Of a stretch of DNA of 64,000 nucleotides, positions 7,955-17,218 are shown one piece after another; positions within the stretch are counted from its first letter, which is position 1; every line of letters starts with the position of its first letter. The DNA lies in NCBI GenBank assembly GCA_046318415.1, contig JBKCUK010000006.1, positions 9,691-73,690 on the forward strand. Direction: 5' to 3'. The stretch comes from JBKCUK01 sp046318415. GTDB lineage: Bacteria > Pseudomonadota > Alphaproteobacteria > Caedimonadales > Caedimonadaceae. A model generated the notes under the pieces. The model ran no database searches, had not been told where the DNA came from, and saw only the letters and a program-made list of their open reading frames with translations. The position numbers were made by a program, and so were the translations under genes.

Positions 7955-8875
7955 ATGACACATACTTTCCTTGAATGGCAGGGCTTTTTTGTTCTGGTAC
8001 TTGGCTTGCTGGCTTTGGATCTGCTTGTCCTTCATCGAAAAGCCCATGTGATTGAATTTAAAGAAGCCGTCATCACCAGTATCTTTTGGGTGTTAGTAGC
8101 CGTGGGCTTCAATGTGTATCTTGGTTTGGCCCATGGCCTGCCCAAAGGGCTTGAGTTTGCCACCGCTTATATCGTGGAAAAGGCACTCAGTCTCGATAAT
8201 GTTTTCGTCTTTGCCATGATTTTTAGCTATTTTAGCGTTCCCCAGGCCTACCAACATCGTGTGCTGTTTTGGGGTGTTTTGGGTGCAATTGTCATGCGAT
8301 TGGCTTTTATTCTCATGGGCGCTAGCCTCATTGCCCGCTTTGATTGGCTGATGATCGTCTTTGGGCTTACGCTGATTGTCTCGGGGCTTAAAATGGTCAA
8401 GCCGGGCGCCCAACATGCAAACATCGCCGATTCTAAGGTGGTGCGCATGATTAAATCCGTGCTGCCCATGGCCGAGCAATATGTGGGCGAGAGGTTCTGG
8501 GTGAATATGGATGGCCGTTGGTTGGCGACACCTTTATTCTTAGTGTTGATTTGCATTGAACTCAGTGATTTGGTATTCGCCATTGACTCGGTACCTGCTG
8601 TTCTAGCTATTACCCAAGACCCTTTTATCGCCTTTAGTTCAAACGTCTTTGCCATTTTAGGCCTGCGCGCACTTTATTTTGTGCTGGCTTCCATGTTGCC
8701 GAAATTCAAGTACCTAAAGCCAGCCCTTTCTGTCCTTTTGGTCTTTATTGGGATTAAGATGTGCCTTTCCATCTGGTTTAAGATACCCACCGTCATTTCG
8801 TTAAGCGTCATTGGAGTTATTATTGGTGGTGGTATAATCTTATCGTTAATGCACAAAGAGCAGCCTAAAGCATAG
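7955..8875 (+). CDS. TerC-family integral membrane protein (Alx-like)
   Basis: 306 residues, about nine hydrophobic helices. Family motifs are visible: EKALSLDNVFVFAMIF near residue 76 and CIELSDLVFAIDSVPAVLAI near 197, each with conserved acidic residues in the membrane. TerC/Alx proteins are linked to manganese export and to metalation of exported enzymes. The start ATG at 7955 has AAAAGAGA upstream. It precedes putA by 24 nt in the same direction and may be co-transcribed, with no obvious functional tie. Confidence 0.9.
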   Translation: MTHTFLEWQGFFVLVLGLLALDLLVLHRKAHVIEFKEAVITSIFWVLVAVGFNVYLGLAHGLPKGLEFATAYIVEKALSLDNVFVFAMIFSYFSVPQAYQHRVLFWGVLGAIVMRLAFILMGASLIARFDWLMIVFGLTLIVSGLKMVKPGAQHANIADSKVVRMIKSVLPMAEQYVGERFWVNMDGRWLATPLFLVLICIELSDLVFAIDSVPAVLAITQDPFIAFSSNVFAILGLRALYFVLASMLPKFKYLKPALSVLLVFIGIKMCLSIWFKIPTVISLSVIGVIIGGGIILSLMHKEQPKA

Positions 8876-8899
8876 CCAGAAAACAGGGGAGTTTGTCTT

Positions 8900-11800
8900 A
8901 TGCCATCCCAAGCTGCTCTTCATTCACAAAGTTTGAATGGATTGGAAAACTTACGTATTGAGGTGCAAAAAGCTTATCGCAAAGACGAGGGCCAATGCGT
9001 TCAAGATTTGCTGCAGCAAATCTCCCTGACCTCTGAGCAGCGCGCGCGCATTCAAAGTGAGGCCCGCCATCTGGTCCATAAGATTCGTGAAAAGGCCCTC
9101 CATCAGCCCGATGCCATTGATGCGTTTATGCGCCGCTACGAGCTTTCTAGTGCCGAGGGTGTGCTGTTGATGTGTCTGGCTGAAGCCTTGCTGCGCATTC
9201 CCGATGCTGCAACAGCGGAAGAGCTCATCCGCGATAAACTGACCCAGGCTGACTTTGAACGCCACTTAAGCATGAGCCCCTCTCGGTTGGTGAATGCTTC
9301 GACCCGGGCCATGTTGGTGGCGAAAAAATTGCTCAGCGATGAAGACCAGGAATCTAGTTTTTCTGGTGCAGTGCGCAAACTTCTCGCGCGCTCGAGTGAG
9401 CCGCTCATCCTGCGTACAGCGTTACAGGTGATGCGCCTGTTGGCGGATAAGTTTGTCATGGGCCGGACCATCGAGCACGCCTTGCGCCGCGCACGCAAGG
9501 AAAACCGCCCAGGTATCAGTTATTCCTACGATATGCTGGGTGAGGCCGCGCTGACCACCAGCGATGCCGAGCGCTATTTTGAATCTTATCGCGGCGCCAT
9601 TCGGGTCATCAGCAAGGACAACGAAGAGCGTGGCGCAGATGCAGAGATTTCTATCAAGCTATCGGCGCTTCATCCCCGTTATGAGCAGGCCCAAGCCGAT
9701 CGTGTGATGCGCGAGCTTGTGCCCAGCCTCACTGCTTTATGTTTTGAAGCGAAATCCTGTAACGTAAACTTGACCATCGACGCAGAGGAATCCGAGCGGC
9801 TTGAGTTATCGCTCGATATCCTTGAAGCGGTGGCCACCCATCCAGAGCTTTCTGGCTGGAATGGGCTGGGTGTGGCGGTGCAGGCCTATCAAAAACGCGC
9901 CCTTTATGTGATCGAATGGTTGGCTGAATTGGCCCGAATGAGTGAGCGAAAACTGCGCGTTCGCTTGGTCAAGGGTGCCTACTGGGATGCAGAAATTAAG
10001 CGTGCCCAGGAACGTGGTCTTGAGGGATATGCCGTTTACACCAGGAAGTCTTCCACTGACCTGAGCTTTTTGGTTTGTGCCCAACGCCTGCTGCAGCTGC
10101 CGGCGCTTTTTTATCCCGCCTTTGCCACCCACAATGCCCAAACGCTGGCGTGTATTCTTGAGATGGCACCCCAAGGCGCTAGTTTTGAGTTTCAAAAGCT
10201 CCATGGTATGGGGGACGAGCTCTATGAGGCAGTATTGGCCGAGCCCAGCTATGATGTGCGGTGTCGCATCTATGCACCCGTTGGACAATATGAGGATTTG
10301 CTGCCCTATTTGGTGCGTCGTCTTCTGGAAAACGGCGCGAATACCTCATTTGTGAATAACATTGTGAATCCCCAGATTTCCGTTGAGGATCTGATTGCCA
10401 GCCCCATCGATAAATGTCGGACGCTAGTCTCTTTTGCCCATCCGAAAATCCCGCTCCCAAGGGATCTTTTTTCGGCGTTCCGTCAGAATTCCCAAGGCCT
10501 AGATCTCAGTGACCGTGGCACTTTAAGGCGACTGGAGGCCACCCTTAAGGACCAGAAGTCCTGGCAGGCCACACCCCTTGTGGCAGGTCATAAAGTCCAA
10601 ACGGAAGAGCGTCCGGTGGTGCATCCTGGGAATTTAGACCACACTGTGGGCACTGTGATCGAGGCTGACGCCACCCTTGCCCAGCATGCCCTTGAGCGGG
10701 CATCTGTTGCCTTTGATCGATGGTCGCAAACATCAGCCGAAACCCGAGCCCGCATTCTTGAGCGGGCGGCAGACCTGCTTGAGCGGGATACAGAGGACTT
10801 TCTTTATCTGCTGGTCCATGAGGGCGGTAAGACTCTACCTGATGCGATGGCTGAAGTGCGAGAGGCCGTTGATTTTTGTCGCTATTATGCCCAGCATGGG
10901 CGGCGCCTTTTTTGTGCACCACAGGTTTTGCAGGGCATCACTGGGGAAACCAATCAGCTTTTCCTGCGGGGCCGGGGCGTTTTTGTGTGCATTAGCCCAT
11001 GGAACTTTCCATTGGCCATCTTTTTGGGGCAGGTGACAGCGGCGCTGATGGCAGGCAATACGGTCGTAGCGAAACCGGCGCGGCAAACACCGTTGGTGGC
11101 TTTCAAAGCGACGCAACTTTTGCACGAAGCCGGTGTCCCGCAGGAGGTTCTTCATTTCTTGCCCGGATCGGGGAACCTTCTTGGTCCCGTGCTGAGCGAG
11201 GATAGCCGCGTTGCTGGCATCTGCTTTACGGGCTCGACCGAGACCGCCTGGGCCATCAATCAAAGTCTTGCCAAGCGTCCAACGGCCATCGGTGTCTTCA
11301 TTGCCGAAACCGGCGGGCAAAATTGTATGCTGGTGGATTCCTCCGCTTTGCCTGAGCAAGTGGTAAGCGATGTGATTATCTCCGCCTTTCAAAGTGCGGG
11401 GCAGCGGTGCTCGGCGCTTCGTGTCCTGATGCTGCAAGATGATATCGCACCCCGGGTTCTGAAGCTGTTGGAAGGCGCAATGGCTGAGGTGCGGGTTGGT
11501 CTTCCTGAGCATATTTCCACAGATGTGGGCCCCGTGATTGATGAGGTCAGCCTCGAGATGCTGCGCCACCATGAAGCATGGCTTAATGACCATGGAAAAC
11601 TTGTGGCGCGAACGCCTCTCGATCCCTCCTTGGCCAGTCGCGGGCACTTTTTTGCACCCTGCGCCTACGAAATCGACAATATTCACGCGCTGCAACGCGA
11701 GGTGTTTGGACCTATTTTGCATATCATCCGGTGGCGGGCTGACCAAAGGGATCAGGTGATCGATGCCATTAACAGCACAGGTTATGGGCTTACCTTTGGC

Positions 11801-12049
11801 TTACACACCCGCATTGATCGCAGGATTCACGAAATAGGACCGCGGATCAAAGCGGGTAATATCTACGTGAACCGGAACATGATCGGTGCCGTGGTGGGAG
11901 TTCAGCCCTTTGGCGGCCAGGGCCTCTCGGGAACGGGGCCAAAAGCAGGCGGTCCCCATTATCTGTTGCGTTTTGCCCATGAGCAAACGGTCTCCATCAA
12001 TACCACAGCCCAAGGGGGCAACGCGTCGCTGATGTCCTTGCAGGAGTAG
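8900..12049 (+). CDS. putA: Bifunctional proline dehydrogenase / glutamate-semialdehyde dehydrogenase
   Basis: 1049 residues, RBS AGGGGAG. The N-terminal half is the FAD proline dehydrogenase barrel, with SYDMLGEAALTT, IKLSALHPRYE, RLVKGAYWDAEIKRA and RRLLENGANTSFVNN. The C-terminal half is the NAD aldehyde dehydrogenase, with SPWNFPLAIFLGQVTAALMA, the general base Glu803 in IAETGGQNC and catalytic Cys837 in AGQRCSALRV. It ends GVQPFGGQGLSGTGPKAGG. Together they oxidise proline to glutamate, feeding electrons to quinone. There is no N-terminal ribbon-helix-helix domain, so this is a short PutA that cannot repress its own gene in the E. coli manner. It is intact. Confidence 0.97.
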   Translation: MPSQAALHSQSLNGLENLRIEVQKAYRKDEGQCVQDLLQQISLTSEQRARIQSEARHLVHKIREKALHQPDAIDAFMRRYELSSAEGVLLMCLAEALLRIPDAATAEELIRDKLTQADFERHLSMSPSRLVNASTRAMLVAKKLLSDEDQESSFSGAVRKLLARSSEPLILRTALQVMRLLADKFVMGRTIEHALRRARKENRPGISYSYDMLGEAALTTSDAERYFESYRGAIRVISKDNEERGADAEISIKLSALHPRYEQAQADRVMRELVPSLTALCFEAKSCNVNLTIDAEESERLELSLDILEAVATHPELSGWNGLGVAVQAYQKRALYVIEWLAELARMSERKLRVRLVKGAYWDAEIKRAQERGLEGYAVYTRKSSTDLSFLVCAQRLLQLPALFYPAFATHNAQTLACILEMAPQGASFEFQKLHGMGDELYEAVLAEPSYDVRCRIYAPVGQYEDLLPYLVRRLLENGANTSFVNNIVNPQISVEDLIASPIDKCRTLVSFAHPKIPLPRDLFSAFRQNSQGLDLSDRGTLRRLEATLKDQKSWQATPLVAGHKVQTEERPVVHPGNLDHTVGTVIEADATLAQHALERASVAFDRWSQTSAETRARILERAADLLERDTEDFLYLLVHEGGKTLPDAMAEVREAVDFCRYYAQHGRRLFCAPQVLQGITGETNQLFLRGRGVFVCISPWNFPLAIFLGQVTAALMAGNTVVAKPARQTPLVAFKATQLLHEAGVPQEVLHFLPGSGNLLGPVLSEDSRVAGICFTGSTETAWAINQSLAKRPTAIGVFIAETGGQNCMLVDSSALPEQVVSDVIISAFQSAGQRCSALRVLMLQDDIAPRVLKLLEGAMAEVRVGLPEHISTDVGPVIDEVSLEMLRHHEAWLNDHGKLVARTPLDPSLASRGHFFAPCAYEIDNIHALQREVFGPILHIIRWRADQRDQVIDAINSTGYGLTFGLHTRIDRRIHEIGPRIKAGNIYVNRNMIGAVVGVQPFGGQGLSGTGPKAGGPHYLLRFAHEQTVSINTTAQGGNASLMSLQE

Positions 12050-12372
12050 CAGAAAAGCGCGTCAATATCGGGGAATCCTGTGCTGTGGGTCCCTTGAAGT
12101 AGCGCAAAGTTTATCTTTTTCATAAATCGGGGAAAATGGTTATCTCACGATCATCCTCTTTGTCATCATTTTTGTCGAAAAAATTTGAGCCCAAAGAACT
12201 AAATTGAAAATAACATTTCTCAAGAACGCTAAAAGTACAGCGTTTCATTGGTTTCCAGGCTGTAGCTGACATGACCATAAAATGAAAGGTAGAAAATATT
12301 GCGTTTATTCTCCTAATTATTTTGCCAATTTGTAATAAATAAAAAGGTATTAAAATTATTAGGGGAAAATAC
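12050..12372. other. Gene-free spacer, AT-rich
   Basis: 323 bp between putA and an unknown exported protein. The distal 150 bp are strongly AT-rich and probably hold the promoter of the downstream gene, but no hexamer pair with good spacing stands out. No hairpin with a T-run was found after putA. A 90-codon minus-strand frame here overlaps the downstream start and shows no coding hallmarks. Confidence 0.6.
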
Positions 12373-13602
12373 ATGCAACAGATTTCGACCATATTCTCAA
12401 ATGCGCGTGTGAGTAGATATAAAGTTTATGCTTTGTCATTGCTCGCAGCAACTGTGATCGGGGCACATCCAGCGGTGGCGATGTTTAAATCACCCAGTGA
12501 TCTTGCCGAAGAAGCGAAAACAGCGCATCCTTTAACCGGACAGCAGGCTCCTGCGCAAGCACCCTCCATTATCCCTGTTTCCATCAGACCCCCTGAGGCA
12601 GGCCAAATGGATGCCGCTTTGGTTGCTCCTTCCTCACGCATGACGCCCCTTTGGGGTGCTATCCAGCACGGCGTTGAGGTTACCAAAAGATCCTCGAAGT
12701 CCCAAGGCCAGTCTGGAAGGCGTGGACACCCTCAACCCATGGGTGATGCTTCACGTCTGAGTCCCCTGTCTGAAGAAGCTGGTGGGCAGGACTTCCTTGA
12801 GGAGGAAACACTGTGCAGCCACCTGGTGATGCTGAGCCTAAATGAGGATTTTTCTGGGCAAGATGACCTTACCCAACTATCCCTATTGCAGAACGCAGGG
12901 CTTACTTCGCACGCACCTGAAGAATTGGTTTTTAGCGACGATGTTAATGAGAAATCGAAGGCCAGGTCTTTTGAGAGTGGAGAGGAGGTTCTAGGTGCAT
13001 TAGAACCGCGCGACCAGCCCTCAGAAGTCAAGGCTAACTTTAAAGACTTTTTGCGCAAGGCAGAGTTGAGCGTGATTTTCAAGGATGCCGAAGAATTTGA
13101 GCAGCTGTGGCTCGGTTTTCATAGTCTTGTGCAGTCTATGTCCAAAACCGAATGGATGACGGAACAACAAGCATGCCAGCAACTGTTAGAGCTTCTTGAG
13201 GAGACCGGGATAGCGCGTTTACTTGCCGAAGCTTATAAAGGCTACAGGGTGAAGGAATTTGCGTTTCTGATCAGATGCTTAGAGATCGCGAAATCCCAGC
13301 ACGACCGTTTTTTTGCTGTGTGGACGCAAAAGGCTCGCATAGAGCAAGACGCCTTTTATCTTGAGACCTTAAAGCGTTTATTGATGCATACTATGGACTC
13401 GCTTAACCGTTCAGGAGAGAGAGATATTTTGAATGTGTGCGATATGCTGGTTGGCCTCTCATGCCTGGACAATAAAATCAAAATTGAAACCGCCGATGAG
13501 ATCCATGCAATGCACAAACAAAGGGCTGGCACGGTAAAGCTAGACGAGGTGCGTCAGCAGCTTGGCTCAAAATTAACCAAGCGCTTTCAGGCCAATTTGT
13601 AA
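12373..13602 (+). CDS. Exported protein of unknown function
   Basis: 409 residues, not recognised. ATG at 12373 has AGGGGA 7 nt upstream. Residues 1-36 form a signal peptide with a long n-region, a hydrophobic core ALSLLAATVIGA and a likely cut at AVA-MFK. Residues 37-210 are low in order (Pro/Gln/Ser/Glu-rich). Residues 215-409 look alpha-helical with many Leu/Glu/Lys. The mature N-terminus has AEEAKTAHP, a short resemblance to the exported protein at 17219-18013 (AEEASGQAHP). It is flanked by putA and a tRNA, and no operon partner is seen. It is a candidate secreted or periplasmic factor, with no enzyme motif. Confidence 0.75.
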   Translation: MQQISTIFSNARVSRYKVYALSLLAATVIGAHPAVAMFKSPSDLAEEAKTAHPLTGQQAPAQAPSIIPVSIRPPEAGQMDAALVAPSSRMTPLWGAIQHGVEVTKRSSKSQGQSGRRGHPQPMGDASRLSPLSEEAGGQDFLEEETLCSHLVMLSLNEDFSGQDDLTQLSLLQNAGLTSHAPEELVFSDDVNEKSKARSFESGEEVLGALEPRDQPSEVKANFKDFLRKAELSVIFKDAEEFEQLWLGFHSLVQSMSKTEWMTEQQACQQLLELLEETGIARLLAEAYKGYRVKEFAFLIRCLEIAKSQHDRFFAVWTQKARIEQDAFYLETLKRLLMHTMDSLNRSGERDILNVCDMLVGLSCLDNKIKIETADEIHAMHKQRAGTVKLDEVRQQLGSKLTKRFQANL

Positions 13603-13675
13603 GCTTATGCTTTTGGTTCCGAAGACTGGAGTTTTGTTTTTAAACGCATGAGAGAAATAGTTTGAGAGAAAACAA

Positions 13676-13752
13676 TGGCGCGCCCTGCAGGATTCGAACC
13701 TGCGACCTGCGGCTTAGAAGGCCGACGCTCTATCCAGCTGAGCTAAGGGCGC
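13676..13752 (-). tRNA. tRNA-Arg (anticodon UCU)
   Basis: 77 nt on the minus strand. The acceptor stem GCGCCCT pairs with AGGGCGC, the discriminator is G and CCA is encoded. The D arm is GCTC-AGCTGGATA-GAGC, the anticodon loop CTTCTAA gives anticodon TCT, and the T arm is GCAGG-TTCGAAT-CCTGC. The outermost anticodon-stem pair is a T/C mismatch and the other four pairs are intact. It decodes AGA/AGG. Confidence 0.96.
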
Positions 13753-13764
13753 GAATTGGACTTT

Positions 13765-13794
13765 AATCTAGTCAATTTTAGGTGTTTTGTGCAA
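13765..13794 (-). promoter_or_regulatory. Candidate promoter of tRNA-Arg
   Basis: On the minus strand TTGCAC (13789-13794) and TAGATT (13765-13770) are separated by 18 nt. The -10 ends 12 nt before the mature tRNA 5' end, a usual tRNA leader length. Confidence 0.45.
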
Positions 13795-13891
13795 GCTCTT
13801 GCAATCAATTATCGCATTTTAAAGTTTTCTTGTTCTATAGTATCTGCGGCCTGCCAAAGGGCACGCAGCATAAGATTTTTGGATACAAGAT

Positions 13892-14851
13892 ATGGCTTCA
13901 CGTTTCACTTCTTTGTGGCTTTTCAACGATTTCTCCCAAATTCGGTTTATTTTTCTTTTCCTCCTCGCAGGACTCCAGGGATGTGCGACGTTGCCCTGGA
14001 AGGGGGTTGATCAGCCGCTTTTAGATATGCCCAGAAAAGCCATACCACAGGCGGAAGTAGCCCTTGTATTGGGCGGTGGGGGTGCGAAGGGTCTGGCCCA
14101 CGTGGGGGTCATTGAAGTCCTGAAAAAGGAGGGTATCGAGCCTGACCTTATTGTGGGCTGCAGTGCAGGTGCCATCGTTGGCGCGTTGTACGCAGATCAG
14201 CCCCAGGTGCCACGGTTGAAGGATTTGCTGCTGGAAATGAAGCGGGAGAACTTGCTGAAAATGAGCCTTGCGTCCTTGCCGTTTGGACTTTCCGATGGCG
14301 GCGAACTGCGGGCGTTTTTGAACGAGCATCTAAAGGCCAAACGCTTTGAAGATTTAAAAATTCGATTGGCTGTCGTGGCCACGGGGCTTGATAGTGGCGA
14401 TCTGGTCACCTTTGCCACCGGTCCCATCGAACCAGCCGTCAGAGCCTCTGCCGCTTTTCCTGGAGTCTTCAGTCCGGTCGAGATTCAGGCACGGCCCTTT
14501 GTGGATGGCGGCGTTGCGAATCCTGTGCCGGTCGAGGTTGCAAGGACCTTAGGAGCCCAGTTCGTGATCGCTGTGGATCTGAGTTCATCCCTAACCGATA
14601 ACATCCCTAATCATTTATTGGGGGTGATGAAGCGAAGCCTCGAGATTAGCTACTTACACCAAAGCCGTATGGCCCATGCGCAGGCCGATGTAGTCATCAA
14701 AATTCCCACCAAGGATGTGGGAACGTTTGACGATACCGCCAATGGTTATCTCTACGAATTAGGCCGGACGACGGCCTACCGCATGCTGCCCATTTTGCGA
14801 CGCAAACTCGCCCAATTCCGCGCAAAGCTGGGGCAGGAGCCGCCTCGCTAA
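13892..14851 (+). CDS. Patatin-like phospholipase, predicted lipoprotein
   Basis: 319 residues of the RssA/patatin group. The oxyanion loop GGGGAKG is at residues 61-67, the nucleophile Ser91 in GCSAG, and the dyad aspartate Asp205 in DGG, so the catalytic set is complete. The N-terminus has a hydrophobic run followed by LAGLQGC (Cys31), a convincing lipobox, so the enzyme is probably anchored to a membrane outside the cytoplasm. The ribosome site is weak. It would hydrolyse acyl esters of phospholipids. It is convergent with the complex I subunit gene, 12 nt away. Membrane turnover and host-directed activity are both possible. Confidence 0.9.
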   Translation: MASRFTSLWLFNDFSQIRFIFLFLLAGLQGCATLPWKGVDQPLLDMPRKAIPQAEVALVLGGGGAKGLAHVGVIEVLKKEGIEPDLIVGCSAGAIVGALYADQPQVPRLKDLLLEMKRENLLKMSLASLPFGLSDGGELRAFLNEHLKAKRFEDLKIRLAVVATGLDSGDLVTFATGPIEPAVRASAAFPGVFSPVEIQARPFVDGGVANPVPVEVARTLGAQFVIAVDLSSSLTDNIPNHLLGVMKRSLEISYLHQSRMAHAQADVVIKIPTKDVGTFDDTANGYLYELGRTTAYRMLPILRRKLAQFRAKLGQEPPR

Positions 14852-14863
14852 GCCTGCGTTTTT

Positions 14864-15157
14864 TTAGCGTGGGACGCGGTTGTAGATAAAGTTATCAGCA
14901 TAGCTCTTGGGCTTGAGGGTGGGCACCCGCGCACTCAAAATCTCCAGCTCCAGGCCCCGGCTCTTAGCGTATGCTTCAGCAGCTTCCTTTGTTGCAAATT
15001 TCAGTCGCACTTGATTCTGCGTTGTACGGCTACCGCGCCATTGCATGGTGCTTTCAATGTAGTCTTCATGGGTCTCAACTTCCAGGATCCAGCCCTTGGT
15101 GCGGGCTTTTCCTTGCTGCATGGCCGTGCGCGCAGGTTGATAAAGTTTTGCCTTCAT
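14864..15157 (-). CDS. Respiratory complex I accessory subunit, NDUFS4-like
   Basis: 97 residues of the 'ETC complex I subunit conserved region' family, the bacterial counterpart of mitochondrial NDUFS4 (18 kDa). Hallmarks are AKLYQPARTAMQQGKARTKG at the N-terminus, NQVRLKFATKEAAEAYAKS in the middle and KPKSYADNFIYNRVPR at the end. It assists assembly or stability of NADH:quinone oxidoreductase at the N-module/Q-module boundary. The family is essentially alphaproteobacterial and mitochondrial, so this gene helps place the organism. It stands alone, away from any nuo operon. Confidence 0.92.
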   Translation of the reverse strand: MKAKLYQPARTAMQQGKARTKGWILEVETHEDYIESTMQWRGSRTTQNQVRLKFATKEAAEAYAKSRGLELEILSARVPTLKPKSYADNFIYNRVPR

Positions 15158-15295
15158 GATTTTTCCATCTTTTGTATGTCTGGCTTATGCCCATAGTGTA
15201 TCGGCGCTGGGCGTTGAACCCAAGTAAAAACCTTACACCCGTTCCCCATGATGTATGCTAGATAAAAAGGGACTATCAACCATCAGGGTCATGAC

Positions 15296-17194
15296 ATGTG
15301 TGGCATCACCGGTTTTAAGTTACGCTCGCCCGTTGCTGAAAATCAGCTGCGTTCTGCTTTGACCAACATGACCGATGCCCTGCAGCACCGCGGCCCCGAT
15401 GGCAGTGGTGCATGGGTGGATACCGCGCGGGGGATGGCCCTTGGCCACCGGCGTCTTGCCATCTTGGACCTCTCGCCCTTGGGCGCGCAACCGATGGTCA
15501 GCCACCATGGCCGCTATGTGATTGTTTTTAACGGCGAAGTCTACAATGCGCCGGATCTGCGCCGCCAACTTGAGGCTGAAGGTGCCGTCTTTCGAGGGTC
15601 ATCGGACACGGAAGTCATGCTTGAGGCCATCGCCAATTGGGGTCTTGAGCGTGCAATTGCTCAGTTTTTAGGCATGTTCGCCTTTGCGGTGTATGACCAA
15701 GAAGAAGACATTCTAACCCTGGTGCGCGACCGTTTGGGGGTGAAGCCCCTTTATTGGACACAAAATGCCCAGGGCTTTGCGTTTGCCTCTGAGCTGAGAG
15801 CGCTTAGGGTGGCACCGTGGAGCGCGCGTGAGGTGAATCCTCACGCCCTTGAGGCCTATCTCAATTTAAGTTTTGTTCCAGGTGAGCATTCAATTTTAAA
15901 AGGGATTCAGCGCTTGCCGCCCGGGCACATGCTGCGTTTAAGGCCCGATGGTCGGTGTGAAATCTCTTGTTATTGGCGGATTCAAGATGCAGCTTTAGGC
16001 GTTGTGCATAGCCCTGATCTAAGGTCTGCGGCAGACATCTCACAAGAATTCAAACATCTTGTAGATGATGCGGTCAAGCGACGCTTGCTGTCGGACGTAC
16101 CTTTGGGTGCTTTTCTATCGGGCGGGATCGACAGCTCAACTGTGGTGGCCCTCATGCGCCGCCACGTGCCCCATCGGGTGCGCACTTTTTCCATCGGATT
16201 CGATGTGGCGACCCATGATGAGGCGGATCATGCGGCTGCCGTTGCAAGGGCGCTGGACACGGACCACACCGCCTTTTGTCTCAGCGCAAAGGATGCCGAG
16301 TCTGCAGTCCAAAAACTGCCCGACATTGCCGATGAGCCCTTGGCCGACGCCTCGCTGATTCCCACCATGCTGGTGGCCAGTCTCACACGGCAGCATGTGA
16401 CGGTTGCCCTCAGTGGTGATGGCGGCGACGAGCTCTTAGGCGGCTATGCCCGGCACGCTTTTGCGCAAAGCCTTTGGCCGAAGATAAACGGTTTGCCGCC
16501 TGTTCTGCGGCAAAGCATGGGGCGCGTGCTACAGGCTCTCCCTTCAGGCTTGATTGAGAGAACCCTCTCGCATGTGCGAGGGCACCCCATACAACTACAC
16601 GGGCGACTGCAAAAGCTTGCGGTGGCACTGCAGGCGTCAACTTTGCAACAAGCTTATCTGAGTTCCCTTCACCCCTGGCAGATGGCTGGGTTTCACTGGC
16701 CGCTGCACACCCAGCCGGGACTGAGTCCGCTTGCGCAAATGCAGGCCTGGGATGGCGCCTTGTATCTGCCCGATGATGTGCTGGCCAAGGTGGATCGTGC
16801 CACCATGCATGTGGGTTTGGAGGCGAGAGAGCCCCTCTTGGATCACCGTTTGGTGGAGTTTTGTTGGCGCTTACCCGATGCCATGCGCCGCAGCCATGGG
16901 GGCGGTAAGGTATTGTTACGGCAGATTTTGCAAAAACATGTGCCCTTATCCCTGATCGATCGACCCAAAACCGGTTTTAGTGTGCCCCTTGAGGTATGGC
17001 TTCGAGGTGGGCTAAGGGAAATGGTGGGCGATCTGATGGGTCTGTATGCGCCCGAGTTAGAGGCCCACTGGCCACGTCCGGCGCGTTTAAAACTATGGGA
17101 TGATTTTCAAGCCCACAAAAACACCCACAGCCAGGGACTGTGGGTGCTGATGGTGTACCTATTGTGGCGTCAGCGCTGGCTGAACAATGGTTGA
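15296..17194 (+). CDS. asnB: Asparagine synthase (glutamine-hydrolysing)
   Basis: 632 residues. The N-terminal MCGITGF provides the nucleophile Cys2 of the class II glutaminase domain, with HRGPDGSG and GHRRLAILD. The C-terminal synthetase domain has the PP-loop SGGIDS at residues 275-280, ALSGDGGDELLGGY and KVDRATMHVGLEAREPLLDH. It makes asparagine from aspartate, glutamine and ATP. Relatives of this length also occur in polysaccharide loci as amidotransferases, so amidation of another acid is an alternative. CAGGGTC precedes the ATG. It is convergent with an unknown exported protein. Confidence 0.92.
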   Translation: MCGITGFKLRSPVAENQLRSALTNMTDALQHRGPDGSGAWVDTARGMALGHRRLAILDLSPLGAQPMVSHHGRYVIVFNGEVYNAPDLRRQLEAEGAVFRGSSDTEVMLEAIANWGLERAIAQFLGMFAFAVYDQEEDILTLVRDRLGVKPLYWTQNAQGFAFASELRALRVAPWSAREVNPHALEAYLNLSFVPGEHSILKGIQRLPPGHMLRLRPDGRCEISCYWRIQDAALGVVHSPDLRSAADISQEFKHLVDDAVKRRLLSDVPLGAFLSGGIDSSTVVALMRRHVPHRVRTFSIGFDVATHDEADHAAAVARALDTDHTAFCLSAKDAESAVQKLPDIADEPLADASLIPTMLVASLTRQHVTVALSGDGGDELLGGYARHAFAQSLWPKINGLPPVLRQSMGRVLQALPSGLIERTLSHVRGHPIQLHGRLQKLAVALQASTLQQAYLSSLHPWQMAGFHWPLHTQPGLSPLAQMQAWDGALYLPDDVLAKVDRATMHVGLEAREPLLDHRLVEFCWRLPDAMRRSHGGGKVLLRQILQKHVPLSLIDRPKTGFSVPLEVWLRGGLREMVGDLMGLYAPELEAHWPRPARLKLWDDFQAHKNTHSQGLWVLMVYLLWRQRWLNNG

Positions 17195-17218
17195 CGTCAG
17201 CCCCTTCGGTTGGCGCCC

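Noticed and set aside
10835..11746. 303-codon minus-strand frame inside putA
   Set aside because: Shadow of the aldehyde dehydrogenase half of PutA, whose motifs are intact on the plus strand.
12120..12392. 90-codon minus-strand frame before the unknown exported protein
   Set aside because: It overlaps the start of the plus-strand gene, lies in AT-rich spacer and has no ribosome site or domain.
14810..14875. Possible terminator after the patatin gene (GCAGG...CCTGC then T7)
   Set aside because: The stem is only 5 bp with a 14-nt loop, too weak to call, despite the T-run.
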